In this document: piece after piece, positions 1-8,104 of the stretch
Layout: each line of letters begins with the position of its first letter
Numbering within the stretch: the stretch's first letter is position 1
Assembly: GCA_052067355.1 (NCBI GenBank)
Contig: JBQHQH010000003.1
Coordinates: 163,883-227,882 of the forward strand
Reading direction: 5' to 3'
DNA from: CABMKH01 sp040797625
GTDB taxonomy: Bacteria; Bacillota; Clostridia; Tissierellales; Tissierellaceae
DNA: 64,000 nucleotides
Made by a program: the position numbers and the translations under genes
The notes under the pieces: model-generated
Databases searched by the model: none
What the model was told of the DNA's origin: nothing
The model's input: the letters and a program-made list of their open reading frames with translations, nothing else

Positions 1-737
1 TGAAAAAACCTTATGAATATTATCATAACAATGTATATGGTATGTTGTGTCTATTAGATGTCATGAAAGAAAATCATGTAGATAAAATTGTATTTTCATC
101 TACGGCAGCAGTCTATGGAGAACCTAGCAATATTCCTATTTTAGAAGGAGATACTACATCTCCAACTAATGCCTATGGAGAAACTAAACTGACTATGGAG
201 AATATGATGAAATGGTTTGATATTGCCTATGGTATAAAATATGTTTCCCTTAGGTATTTTAATGCTGCTGGAGCATACGAAGATGGAAGTATTGGAGAAA
301 TTCACAATCCAGAGACACATCTAATACCATTGATACTTCAAGTACCACTTGGCAAGAGAGATAGAATATATATATTTGGTGATGACTATTCAACGAAGGA
401 TGGCACTTGTATTAGGGATTATATACATGTTATGGACTTGGCTTCAGCTCATTATTTAGCTTTTGAATATCTGCGAGAAGGAAACTATAGTGATATATTC
501 AATCTAGGTAATGGAAATGGATATTCAGTAAAAGAGGTAATTCAAGTAGCAAGAGATGTTACAGGGCATCCAATACCTGCAGAAATAGCAGAAAGAAGAC
601 CTGGGGATCCAGCAATTTTAGTTGCTTCATCTGAAAAGATCAAGACTATTTTAAAATGGGATCCTAAGTTTGAATCTCTAGAGAAGATAATAGGAGATGC
701 TTGGAAGTTCCATAAGAATAGACCTAAAGGTTACTAA
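1..737 (+). CDS. galE: UDP-glucose 4-epimerase, 5' end cut off by the window
   Basis: Interconverts UDP-galactose and UDP-glucose in the Leloir pathway, using tightly bound NAD. The reading frame is open from base 3, before the first ATG at 42, and encodes KPYEYYHNNVYG, a conserved internal GalE segment, so the gene begins outside the window and the N-terminal Rossmann glycine motif is missing here. The short-chain dehydrogenase catalytic set is visible: FSSTAAVYGEP, then NAYGETK with the Tyr-x-x-x-Lys pair. RDYIHVMDLA and the C-terminal RRPGDPA motif are also typical. galT follows after 18 bases and galK after that, so the three are almost certainly one operon. Identification is secure; only the start is unknown. 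Confidence 0.95.
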   Translation, partial: KKPYEYYHNNVYGMLCLLDVMKENHVDKIVFSSTAAVYGEPSNIPILEGDTTSPTNAYGETKLTMENMMKWFDIAYGIKYVSLRYFNAAGAYEDGSIGEIHNPETHLIPLILQVPLGKRDRIYIFGDDYSTKDGTCIRDYIHVMDLASAHYLAFEYLREGNYSDIFNLGNGNGYSVKEVIQVARDVTGHPIPAEIAERRPGDPAILVASSEKIKTILKWDPKFESLEKIIGDAWKFHKNRPKGY

Positions 738-755
738 TGACAGGGGGTATGAAGT

Positions 756-1733
756 ATGGCAGAGTTAAGATGGAATCCATTACTCAGGGATTGGACTATG
801 GTGGCAGCCAATAGACAAAATAGGCCAGATATGCCTAAAGATTTTTGTCCATTTTGTCCAGATTCAGGAAAAGTTCCAGAAGACTATGATGTATATAAAT
901 ATGATAATGATTTTCCAGTATTATCACAAAATCCACCAAAACCAGATGATGTAGGAAGTGAATTCTATAGGGTAAGGGAGTCCTACGGAAAATGTGAGGT
1001 GATCTTATATTCACCAGATCACAATGCATCCCTATGTGAATTAGAAGTGGAGCATATTAAGAAGTTAGTAGAGCTATGGCTAGAAAGATTTAATGAACTA
1101 TCTAGAGATGAAAAGATAAAATATATACTTATATTTGAAAATAGAGGAAAAGAAGTGGGAGTTACCATGCCTCATCCTCATGGTCAGATATATGGATATC
1201 CTTTTATACCTTTAAAGATTAAGACAGAACTGGACTCGGCAAGGGAATATTTTCATGAAAATAGTGAATGCCTATTCTGTAAGATGAATCAAGAAGAGAT
1301 GACTTTTAAAGATAGAGTAATCATAGAGAATGAAGACTTTATAGCTTATTTACCATTTTTTACTGACTATCCCTATGGTATGTATATATCCTCTAAGAGA
1401 CATATACCTAATCTCTTACAATTTACAGAGGGAGAGAGGGTTAATTTTGCAAAGATATTAAAAGATGTGACTGGTACTTTTGATTCTCTATTCAACAAGA
1501 GGTTCCCATATATGATGGCTATACATCAAAGTCCAGTAAATTCTCTAGAGTATGGTAATTATGAAGAATATTATCATTTTCATGTAGAATTTTATCCTCC
1601 TTTAAGAGGGGAAAATAGTATAAAATATAATGCGTCTTCAGAGACGGGAGCATGGGCAGCTGCAAATCCAAGGAGTTTGGAGGATACTGCAGTTGAACTC
1701 AAGAGAGCCTATGAGAGATTTAAAGGGGAATAG
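756..1733 (+). CDS. galT: galactose-1-phosphate uridylyltransferase
   Basis: Transfers UMP from UDP-glucose to galactose-1-phosphate, giving UDP-galactose and glucose-1-phosphate. The 325-residue length fits class I GalT. The active-site motif MPHPHGQIYGYPF is present, with the second His of HPH as the expected UMP carrier. Two Cys pairs, CPFC near residue 32 and CLFC near 172, look like metal-binding sites, and a second histidine-triad half follows (YHFHVEFYPP). The ATG at 756 has an AGGGGG ribosome site 8 bases upstream. Second gene of galETK, with 12 bases to galK. Nothing looks truncated. Confidence 0.96.
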   Translation: MAELRWNPLLRDWTMVAANRQNRPDMPKDFCPFCPDSGKVPEDYDVYKYDNDFPVLSQNPPKPDDVGSEFYRVRESYGKCEVILYSPDHNASLCELEVEHIKKLVELWLERFNELSRDEKIKYILIFENRGKEVGVTMPHPHGQIYGYPFIPLKIKTELDSAREYFHENSECLFCKMNQEEMTFKDRVIIENEDFIAYLPFFTDYPYGMYISSKRHIPNLLQFTEGERVNFAKILKDVTGTFDSLFNKRFPYMMAIHQSPVNSLEYGNYEEYYHFHVEFYPPLRGENSIKYNASSETGAWAAANPRSLEDTAVELKRAYERFKGE

Positions 1734-1745
1734 GGAGATGGTACT

Positions 1746-2903
1746 TTGAACTTAGGTGAACTTAGGACTAAATTTTATAATTTATATGGGCCTGGTAAGA
1801 TAGAAACTTTTTTTTCTCCAAGTAGGATTAATCTAATAGGTGAACACATTGACTACAATGGGGGGAATGTCTTACCTGGAGCTATTGAAATGGGAACTTA
1901 TGGATTGGTAAGAAAAAGGGATGATAGTAAGATATTCCTATGTTCTGAAAATATAGATTTAAAAGTGAAAACAGATCTAGATAGTTTAAGATTTGAAAGG
2001 GAACATGGATGGGGTAATTATCCAAAGGGAGTACTATATTTTATAAGAGAGGCTGGATATAGAATCGGAGGCATGGATATTCTAGTCAAGGGAAATATTC
2101 CCAATGGAGCAGGTCTATCTTCATCAGCTTCTTTAGAACTTTTAATAGGTGAAATGACAAATATCCTATTTAATGATGGACAGATATCCATGCTTGAACT
2201 AGTGAAGATATGTCAAAGAGCTGAAAATGAATTCGTTGGAGTGAAGTGTGGAATAATGGATCAGTTTGCCATAGGAATGGGAATGAAAGACAAGGTTATT
2301 TTACTAGACACTAATACATTGGAATATGAATATGTAGATATGGATTTAGGTGAAAATATCTTAGTGATAATGAACACAAATAAGAGAAGAGAATTAAGTG
2401 ATTCAAAATATAATGAGAGAAGAGCAGAATGTGAAGAGGGATTGAAGATAATAAAGAGATATAGAGATATAGATCATCTGTGTGATTTAAATATAGAGGA
2501 GTTTGAGATATTAAAGGGCTATATTCTACAGGAGAAGATAAGAAATAGAGTTGAACATGTAGTCTATGAGAACTATAGGGTGAACAAGGCCAATAAGGCT
2601 CTGAGTAGAGGTGATATTCAAGATGTAGGAAGATTGCTTATAGAATCTCACAATTCACTGCGTGATCTATATGAGGTGACAGGTAGAGAGTTGGACTGTA
2701 TAGTCGATAGTGCCAATAAATATCCATATTGTCTAGGGGGAAGAATGACGGGGGCAGGTTTTGGAGGTTGTGCCATAGCTATAGTAAAAAAGGATAGAGT
2801 AGACGAGTTTATGAATTTTGTAGGAAATAGGTATAGTAAAGAGATTGGATATGATGGAGAATTCTATATAACAAGTATAGGAGATGGAACGAGACAAATT
2901 TAA
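1746..2903 (+). CDS. galK: galactokinase
   Basis: Phosphorylates galactose at C1 with ATP, the first step of the Leloir pathway. It is a 385-residue GHMP kinase. Motif 1 is SRINLIGEHIDYNGG, the ATP-binding motif is PNGAGLSSSASLELL, and motif 3 is GGRMTGAGFGGCAIAIV. The start is a TTG at 1746, preceded by GGGAG at an 8-base spacing; the nearby ATG at 1738 is in another frame. The TAA stop lies inside a perfect 36-base palindrome that also contains the stop codon of the convergent ald gene. Confidence 0.96.
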   Translation: MNLGELRTKFYNLYGPGKIETFFSPSRINLIGEHIDYNGGNVLPGAIEMGTYGLVRKRDDSKIFLCSENIDLKVKTDLDSLRFEREHGWGNYPKGVLYFIREAGYRIGGMDILVKGNIPNGAGLSSSASLELLIGEMTNILFNDGQISMLELVKICQRAENEFVGVKCGIMDQFAIGMGMKDKVILLDTNTLEYEYVDMDLGENILVIMNTNKRRELSDSKYNERRAECEEGLKIIKRYRDIDHLCDLNIEEFEILKGYILQEKIRNRVEHVVYENYRVNKANKALSRGDIQDVGRLLIESHNSLRDLYEVTGRELDCIVDSANKYPYCLGGRMTGAGFGGCAIAIVKKDRVDEFMNFVGNRYSKEIGYDGEFYITSIGDGTRQI

Positions 2904-2931
2904 ATCCATGCATATGCATGGATTTAAATTT
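2896..2931. terminator. 36-base perfect palindrome, shared convergent terminator
   Basis: The sequence equals its own reverse complement over 36 bases, centred at CATATG. It contains the galK stop (2901-2903) and the ald stop on the other strand (2924-2926). It can fold in transcripts from either side and ends in AAATTT rather than a long T run, so efficiency is uncertain. Confidence 0.7.
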
Positions 2932-4045
2932 TGAGTATATCTTCAATATTTACGTATTCCATATTAAAGGCATCTGCAACTGCCTTATATGTTATCTTTC
3001 CATCTATGACATTTCCGCTCTTTGCTAAGACAGGATTATCTCTTAGTGCATCTTTCCAACCCTTATTGGCAATTTGAAGTACATATGGAAATGTAACATT
3101 TGTTAGAGCTAGAGTAGATGTATGAGGTACTACACTAGGTATATTAGCCACAGCGTAGTGAGTTACTCCATGTTTTACAAATACAGGATTTTCGTGAGTA
3201 GTAGGTCTATCTACGGTTTCTATACAGCCACCTTGATCTATGGTAACATCTACTATAACACTGCCTGGTTCCATCTGTTTGACCATTTCCTCAGTGATTA
3301 TTTTAGAAGTTTTAGCTCCAGGGATAAGTACAGCTCCTATGACTAAATCTGCAGTTTTTACAGCTTCCATTATATTATAATTGTTGGAGTATAGGGTTTC
3401 TACTTTACTCATAAATACTTCACTTAGATATCGAAGCCTATCAATATTTATATCTAATACAGTAACTCTAGCACCTAGGCCAACAGCTCTTCTAATGGCA
3501 CTAGTTCCTACAATACCTCCACCAACAACTACTATATGAGCAGGAGGTACACCAGGAACTCCATCGATTAATATTCCCTTACCACCATGAAGTTTTTCTA
3601 AATAGATAGACCCTTGTTGGACTGCCATCCTTCCAGCAATTTCGCTCATAGGTGTCAATAGAGGTAGAACTCCGTTGGGAAGTTGCACTGTTTCATATGC
3701 TAGAGCTGTAGTTTTAGAATCTTTTAATGCTTTCACAAGCTCAGGTTCATTGGCTAGATGTAGAAAAGTAAATATAATCAAATCTTCCCTGAAATATCCA
3801 TATTCTGAAGGTAGAGGTTCTTTTACCTTTAGAATCATATCTGATTGTTGCCATATTTTAGCAGGATCATCTATTATTGTTGCACCTAATTTCCTATATA
3901 GCTCGTCAGGAAATCCAGAACCTATACCTGCATCTTTTTCTACTAATACTCTGTGTCCAGCTCTGATCAAGACATCTGCTCCCCCGGGAGTCAAAGATAC
4001 TCGATTTTCTTGAGGTTTAATTTCCTTTGGTATTCCGATAATCAT
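2924..4045 (-). CDS. ald: alanine dehydrogenase
   Basis: NAD-dependent oxidative deamination of L-alanine to pyruvate and ammonium, used in amino-acid fermentation and in sporulation or germination physiology. The N-terminal domain has MIIGIPKEIKPQENRVSLTP and the pyruvate-binding region GSGFPDELY. The NAD-binding motif is VVVGGGIVGTSAIRRAVGLGA, followed by VTVLDINIDRLRYL. The C-terminal part has the typical TLALTNVTFPYVLQIANKGW. An upstream ATG at 4051 would add Met-His, but the AAGGAG ribosome site is only 3 bases from it and 9 from the ATG at 4045, so I chose the latter (373 residues). Monocistronic by appearance, converging on galK. Confidence 0.95.
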   Translation of the reverse strand: MIIGIPKEIKPQENRVSLTPGGADVLIRAGHRVLVEKDAGIGSGFPDELYRKLGATIIDDPAKIWQQSDMILKVKEPLPSEYGYFREDLIIFTFLHLANEPELVKALKDSKTTALAYETVQLPNGVLPLLTPMSEIAGRMAVQQGSIYLEKLHGGKGILIDGVPGVPPAHIVVVGGGIVGTSAIRRAVGLGARVTVLDINIDRLRYLSEVFMSKVETLYSNNYNIMEAVKTADLVIGAVLIPGAKTSKIITEEMVKQMEPGSVIVDVTIDQGGCIETVDRPTTHENPVFVKHGVTHYAVANIPSVVPHTSTLALTNVTFPYVLQIANKGWKDALRDNPVLAKSGNVIDGKITYKAVADAFNMEYVNIEDILKI

Positions 4046-4079
4046 ATGCATAATCTCCTTATTTATGATAATTATTCCT

Positions 4080-4088
4080 ATTCTATCA
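4080..4088 (-). promoter_or_regulatory. possible extended -10 for ald
   Basis: On the minus strand the sequence reads TGATAGAAT, an extended -10 pattern, about 35 bases before the ald start. No convincing -35 box is seen. Confidence 0.3.
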
Positions 4089-4122
4089 CAAATGAGGAAT
4101 ATTTACACCAATAATTTTTAAA

Positions 4123-4980
4123 TTATTCCACTTTTAAAGTTTTAATTTCTGTTTTTCCGCTATCTCCCTCAAATCTATACTCGTAGCTTCCCTTTTCCAT
4201 ATCTTTAATAACATGGACAAATTCTCCATCATTATTGATAAATACATCTTCTAATTTTTCACCTTGAGAGACTCCCTGAGATGTAGGTCTGATATATAGT
4301 TTTAATGATTTAGAACCTCGTACCTTTCCTTCAAAGAAGACCATGTTTTCATTTATAGTTATCTTTGAATCTACTATCTCAAATGATCCTGGAACATCTA
4401 GAGATAGAACTTCACCTAGGGTTATACTTTGGCCTCTTTTATTTTCCTTTAATGTATTTAAAATCATTGCAGACATTTGGCCTCTAGATAGTTTATCACT
4501 AGGCTTAAGGTCTAGATCTTTCATTATACCTATACTCTTTGCAAGTTCAGGTATATTATTCCAGTCTTTTGCTTCCTCTTTATAGTCTAGAGCTCGTAGT
4601 AGTACTGCTTGGAATTCTTGTACTGTAGTGTCATTATTAAATCCAAATACATCCTTTTCCATACCTTGAATTAGTCCTTCGTCTTTTGCCCATGTAATAT
4701 ATGGTACATAAAATTTTCTATCAGAGGTTAAATCTTTAAATACATTTTTACCTACATAGTTTTTTGCTGTATCTTCCTTTTTATATAGTCTAGAGATCAT
4801 TACTACCATATCTTGGCGTTTTAGTACATTATTTAACATTAAATTTCCACCATCGCCTTGTAGTACTCCAAGTTGGTTTAAGGTTTTTCCTGCCTTTTCA
4901 TAGTCAGATGATGCAATTACTGGGGCTAATACAGATAGCAATATAATAAAAACCAATGCTGCTGCTAATACCCGTTTCAT
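4123..4980 (-). CDS. secreted S-layer-homology (SLH) domain protein
   Basis: Residues 1-24 are a clear signal peptide (MKRVLAAALVFIILLSVLAP, then ASS). The region from about 28 to 185 carries SLH-like repeats: RQDMVVMISRLY, VPYITWAKDEGLIQGM, TVQEFQAVLLRALDY and LSRGQMSAMILNTL. SLH modules bind pyruvylated secondary cell-wall polymers. The remaining C-terminal 100 residues look beta-rich and I do not recognise them. At 285 residues it is short for an S-layer protein and lacks an enzymatic domain, so a cell-wall structural or anchoring role is the best inference. AGGAG lies upstream of the ATG. It sits upstream of ald on the same strand with a 70-base gap. Confidence 0.8.
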   Translation of the reverse strand: MKRVLAAALVFIILLSVLAPVIASSDYEKAGKTLNQLGVLQGDGGNLMLNNVLKRQDMVVMISRLYKKEDTAKNYVGKNVFKDLTSDRKFYVPYITWAKDEGLIQGMEKDVFGFNNDTTVQEFQAVLLRALDYKEEAKDWNNIPELAKSIGIMKDLDLKPSDKLSRGQMSAMILNTLKENKRGQSITLGEVLSLDVPGSFEIVDSKITINENMVFFEGKVRGSKSLKLYIRPTSQGVSQGEKLEDVFINNDGEFVHVIKDMEKGSYEYRFEGDSGKTEIKTLKVE

Positions 4981-5090
4981 TTTAATTCTCCTTTCATATT
5001 TTGCTAATTCAATTATACTATATAAATATGTATTTTAATATTACAAGATTGTTACACTATACTTATAGACAATTAGTCAATGATTTTTGA

Positions 5091-5119
5091 TTGACTTATT
5101 TTTTTCAATGATATAAAAT
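5091..5119 (+). promoter_or_regulatory. pyrG promoter
   Basis: TTGACT, 17 bases, TAAAAT: a good sigma-A-type match ending about 39 bases before the pyrG start. No pyrG-leader G-run attenuator as in B. subtilis is apparent in the short leader. Confidence 0.6.
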
Positions 5120-5157
5120 AGTGTAGTTAATGGATAGAGAAGGAGAGGGGTTATAAG

Positions 5158-6753
5158 ATGCCAACTAAATATATTTTTGTTACAGGCGGTGTAGTTTCTT
5201 CACTAGGTAAAGGTATAACTGCTGCTAGTTTAGGTCAATTACTAAAAAGCAGGGGACTTAAGGTTACCATACAAAAATTTGACCCTTATATAAATGTGGA
5301 CCCAGGAACCATGAGCCCATATCAACATGGGGAAGTATTTGTAACTGATGATGGTGCAGAAGCTGACTTGGATTTAGGACACTATGAGAGATTTATTGAT
5401 GTGAATTTAAATAAAAATAGCAATATCACTACAGGTAAAATCTATTGGACTGTGTTAAACAAGGAAAGAAAAAGGGAGTATGATGGAGGAACAGTACAGG
5501 TTATTCCACATATTACAAATGAAATCAAAGAGAGAATCATAAGAGCTTCAAAAGAAAGAGAAGTAGATGTAGTCATTACTGAAATTGGTGGTACTGTAGG
5601 AGATATTGAATCTCTACCATTTTTAGAGGCGATTAGACAGATTAAATATGATGTAGGTAAGGAAAATGTAATGTATATTCATGTTACATTAGTACCATAT
5701 TTAACTAAGAGTGGAGAATTAAAGACAAAACCGACTCAACATAGTGTTAAGGAATTAAGAAGTCTTGGTATACAACCAGATTTACTTATTTGTAGAACGG
5801 AAAGAACTTTAACAGATGATTTAAAGGAAAAAATTGCATTGTTCTGTGACTTAAACTCAGAAGAAGTCATAGAAAATGCTGATGCAGACTCTATATATGA
5901 GATACCAGTTATGTTGGAAAGACAGGGTCTAGCAAAACTAGTTATAGAACATTTAAATATTAAATGCGGTAAACTAGATTTAAGCCATTGGGAAGAACTT
6001 CTAGAGAAGATGCACAATATCGATGGCAAAGTAGAGATTGGATTAGTAGGAAAATATGTGGAATTGAGAGATGCATATATATCTGTAGCAGAATCTTTGA
6101 CACATGCTGGAATAGAAAATGGAGTAGATGTAAATATCCATTGGATACAAGCTGAAGACGTAACAGACGAAAATGTAGAAGAGATATTTGAAGATATAGA
6201 TGGTATTCTAGTTCCAGGAGGATTTGGAGACAGAGGATTAGAAGGAAAGATGTCTGCAATTAAGTATGCTAGGGAAAATAGAATTCCATTCTTTGGAATT
6301 TCATTGGGAATGCAGTTGGCAGTCATTGAGTACGCAAGGAATGTATTGGGATTAGAAGATGCAAATGGAACTGAATGGGATCCAGATACAAAATACCCAA
6401 TAATAGATTTAATGCCAGAGCAAAAGGATTTAGAAGCTCTGAATGGTAAGATGAGACTAGGTCTTTATCCATGTAAGATAAGCGAAAATACATTAGCTAG
6501 AGAGATCTATAATGAAGAGATAATCTATGAAAGACATAGACATAGATATGAAGTGAACAATCAATACAGGGATAAATTAGAAGAAAAAGGTTTGAATATA
6601 TCAGGAGTTTCACCAGATGAGAGAATGATAGAGATCGTAGAAATGAAAGATCATCCATGGTTTATAGGAGTCAACTTCCATCCAGAGTTTAAGTCAAGAC
6701 CTACAAAGGCTCATCCGTTATTTAGGGAATTTATTAGAGCAACAAAGAAATAG
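5158..6753 (+). CDS. pyrG: CTP synthase with Ser at the glutaminase nucleophile position
   Basis: Makes CTP from UTP, ATP and an amino donor, the last step of pyrimidine nucleotide synthesis. Its 531 residues match the family. The synthetase half is canonical: KYIFVTGGVVSSLGKGI, the QKFDPYINVDPGTMSP block, GTVGDIES and the regulatory TKPTQHSVKELR. The C-terminal amidotransferase half keeps the oxyanion loop LVPGGFGDRG and the His/Glu pair in NFHPEF. The nucleophile motif, normally GICLGMQ, reads GISLGMQ: Ser382, codon TCA at 6301-6303. The usual GGTMRLG is NGKMRLG. From the family mechanism, glutamine hydrolysis should be lost or strongly reduced, leaving ammonia-dependent activity; this is inference. 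AAGGAGAGG precedes the ATG. Confidence 0.97.
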   Translation: MPTKYIFVTGGVVSSLGKGITAASLGQLLKSRGLKVTIQKFDPYINVDPGTMSPYQHGEVFVTDDGAEADLDLGHYERFIDVNLNKNSNITTGKIYWTVLNKERKREYDGGTVQVIPHITNEIKERIIRASKEREVDVVITEIGGTVGDIESLPFLEAIRQIKYDVGKENVMYIHVTLVPYLTKSGELKTKPTQHSVKELRSLGIQPDLLICRTERTLTDDLKEKIALFCDLNSEEVIENADADSIYEIPVMLERQGLAKLVIEHLNIKCGKLDLSHWEELLEKMHNIDGKVEIGLVGKYVELRDAYISVAESLTHAGIENGVDVNIHWIQAEDVTDENVEEIFEDIDGILVPGGFGDRGLEGKMSAIKYARENRIPFFGISLGMQLAVIEYARNVLGLEDANGTEWDPDTKYPIIDLMPEQKDLEALNGKMRLGLYPCKISENTLAREIYNEEIIYERHRHRYEVNNQYRDKLEEKGLNISGVSPDERMIEIVEMKDHPWFIGVNFHPEFKSRPTKAHPLFREFIRATKK

Positions 6754-6760
6754 AAAAATA

Positions 6761-6797
6761 AAAAACATTACTCTAAAAGTAGAGTAATGTTTTTTAT
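6761..6797. terminator. bidirectional terminator between pyrG and the ABC permease
   Basis: Fourteen-base stem (AAAAACATTACTCT and its complement) with a 6-base loop. T runs follow on the plus strand and A runs precede, so it can stop both pyrG and the convergent ABC operon. The minus-strand stop at 6794-6796 lies at its edge. Confidence 0.85.
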
Positions 6798-8104
6798 TCG
6801 GATTTTATAGCTTCTAGTGCAGAAAGATTCATAGCTCGTCTTGCTGGAAAGTATCCTGATGCAATGCCTATAAGTCCTGAAAATGCCATTGCAGCCAATA
6901 CTAACCATGGAGGTATAAGAGATATCTCCGTGGCGCCATAGGCACCAAAGGCTTCAGCAAATTGGCTAGTTCCAAATTTATTTATCAAGAAGGACAAGAG
7001 GTATGAAAATCCTACTCCGAAGATTCCACCAGTAACTCCTATGAGGGCAGATTCAAAGAGAAATAATCTCTTTATATCTTTAAGAGAAGCCCCTATGACC
7101 TTCATGACTCCTATTTCTCTAGTTCTTTCATATATGCTCATTATCATAGTATTAGTAATTCCAATGGCTGCAACTAGTAGGGATACAGCCCCAATACCAC
7201 CAAGGACTGCTTGAATAAGTGAAGCTTGTTTTTTTGCATACTCTAACTGATCATTCCAGCTATATGCTTCAAATCCCATATCTTTTACTATTTTTTGAAC
7301 ATCCTGTACATTTTTTGCCTCATTTACCTTTATATTTACTTGATCATATCCAGAGTCTTTTTTAGAACCACGTTGTGGTTTTTGATTTTCAGCTTTTTCT
7401 CTATCCTTAATCAACTTTTGCACTTCGGCAATGGGCATATACACTCCATAACTAGTTTCCCAATCTCCTTCTGTCAATATACCGGCTACTTTGATCTTAT
7501 ATTCCTTATAGTTGACTTTATTATCACTGGAATCTCGATATCCATAATCAGGATCTAAGGTAAGGGACATTCTATCTCTCATTAAGTTTATCTTAGGTTC
7601 TCTCCAGACCCTTGATTTAGGGTCGTAAAAGTTATCTGCCATTCCACTACCAAATACTATAGTCAAATCATCTGAGCCATTTAGAAGTCTACCTTCAGCT
7701 GCACTAAATCCAAAGGCCTCCATAGATTCAGGGTCGATTCCTCTAATGGGGGAATTAGAGATATATCTTCCGTTGATTATGGCACCACGGGTTTCTAGAA
7801 TTGGACTTACAGCTACAACATTATTCAGTGCTTTAAACTCCATGACTGCTTGGTCATTTAGCTCTGGAATTTTTTTACCGGGAGTCAGTCCATCATCTCC
7901 CCAGCTTTTATGGACATTTATAATCGTTAAATTACCCCATTGAGCAAGTTGTTCTTCAGAGGAACGACTAAGTCCAAAGCCAAGGCTAAGCATTACAATA
8001 ATAGAGCTTGTACCTATGATTACTCCTAATACAGTTAGAAAGGTCCTCAATTTTCTTCTCCACAGGTTTTTAGTCCCCATTCGAATTAGATCAATACTAT
8101 TCAT
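6794..8104 (-). CDS. MacB/FtsX-type ABC transporter permease
   Basis: Membrane subunit of an ABC exporter. One N-terminal transmembrane helix (LRTFLTVLGVIIGTSSIIVM) precedes a large extracytoplasmic MacB-PCD-like domain (about residues 45-280), then three helices in the FtsX domain near 296-325, 350-375 and 400-425. The motifs YERTREIGVMKVIGAS and FLFESALIGVTGG are characteristic. It is the last gene of a three-gene minus-strand operon with an ATPase and a secreted Ig-like protein, overlapping the latter by 8 bases. Family members move lipoproteins, peptides or antimicrobials or act mechanically on the envelope; the substrate cannot be read from the sequence. Confidence 0.9.
   Translation of the reverse strand: MNSIDLIRMGTKNLWRRKLRTFLTVLGVIIGTSSIIVMLSLGFGLSRSSEEQLAQWGNLTIINVHKSWGDDGLTPGKKIPELNDQAVMEFKALNNVVAVSPILETRGAIINGRYISNSPIRGIDPESMEAFGFSAAEGRLLNGSDDLTIVFGSGMADNFYDPKSRVWREPKINLMRDRMSLTLDPDYGYRDSSDNKVNYKEYKIKVAGILTEGDWETSYGVYMPIAEVQKLIKDREKAENQKPQRGSKKDSGYDQVNIKVNEAKNVQDVQKIVKDMGFEAYSWNDQLEYAKKQASLIQAVLGGIGAVSLLVAAIGITNTMIMSIYERTREIGVMKVIGASLKDIKRLFLFESALIGVTGGIFGVGFSYLLSFLINKFGTSQFAEAFGAYGATEISLIPPWLVLAAMAFSGLIGIASGYFPARRAMNLSALEAIKSE

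Noticed and set aside
5736..6326. 196-codon frame on the minus strand inside pyrG
   Set aside because: Fully antisense to a highly conserved gene, low-complexity composition, no ribosome site; a shadow of codon bias. The same holds for the other antisense frames inside rho, murA, atpA, fhs and the glycosidase.
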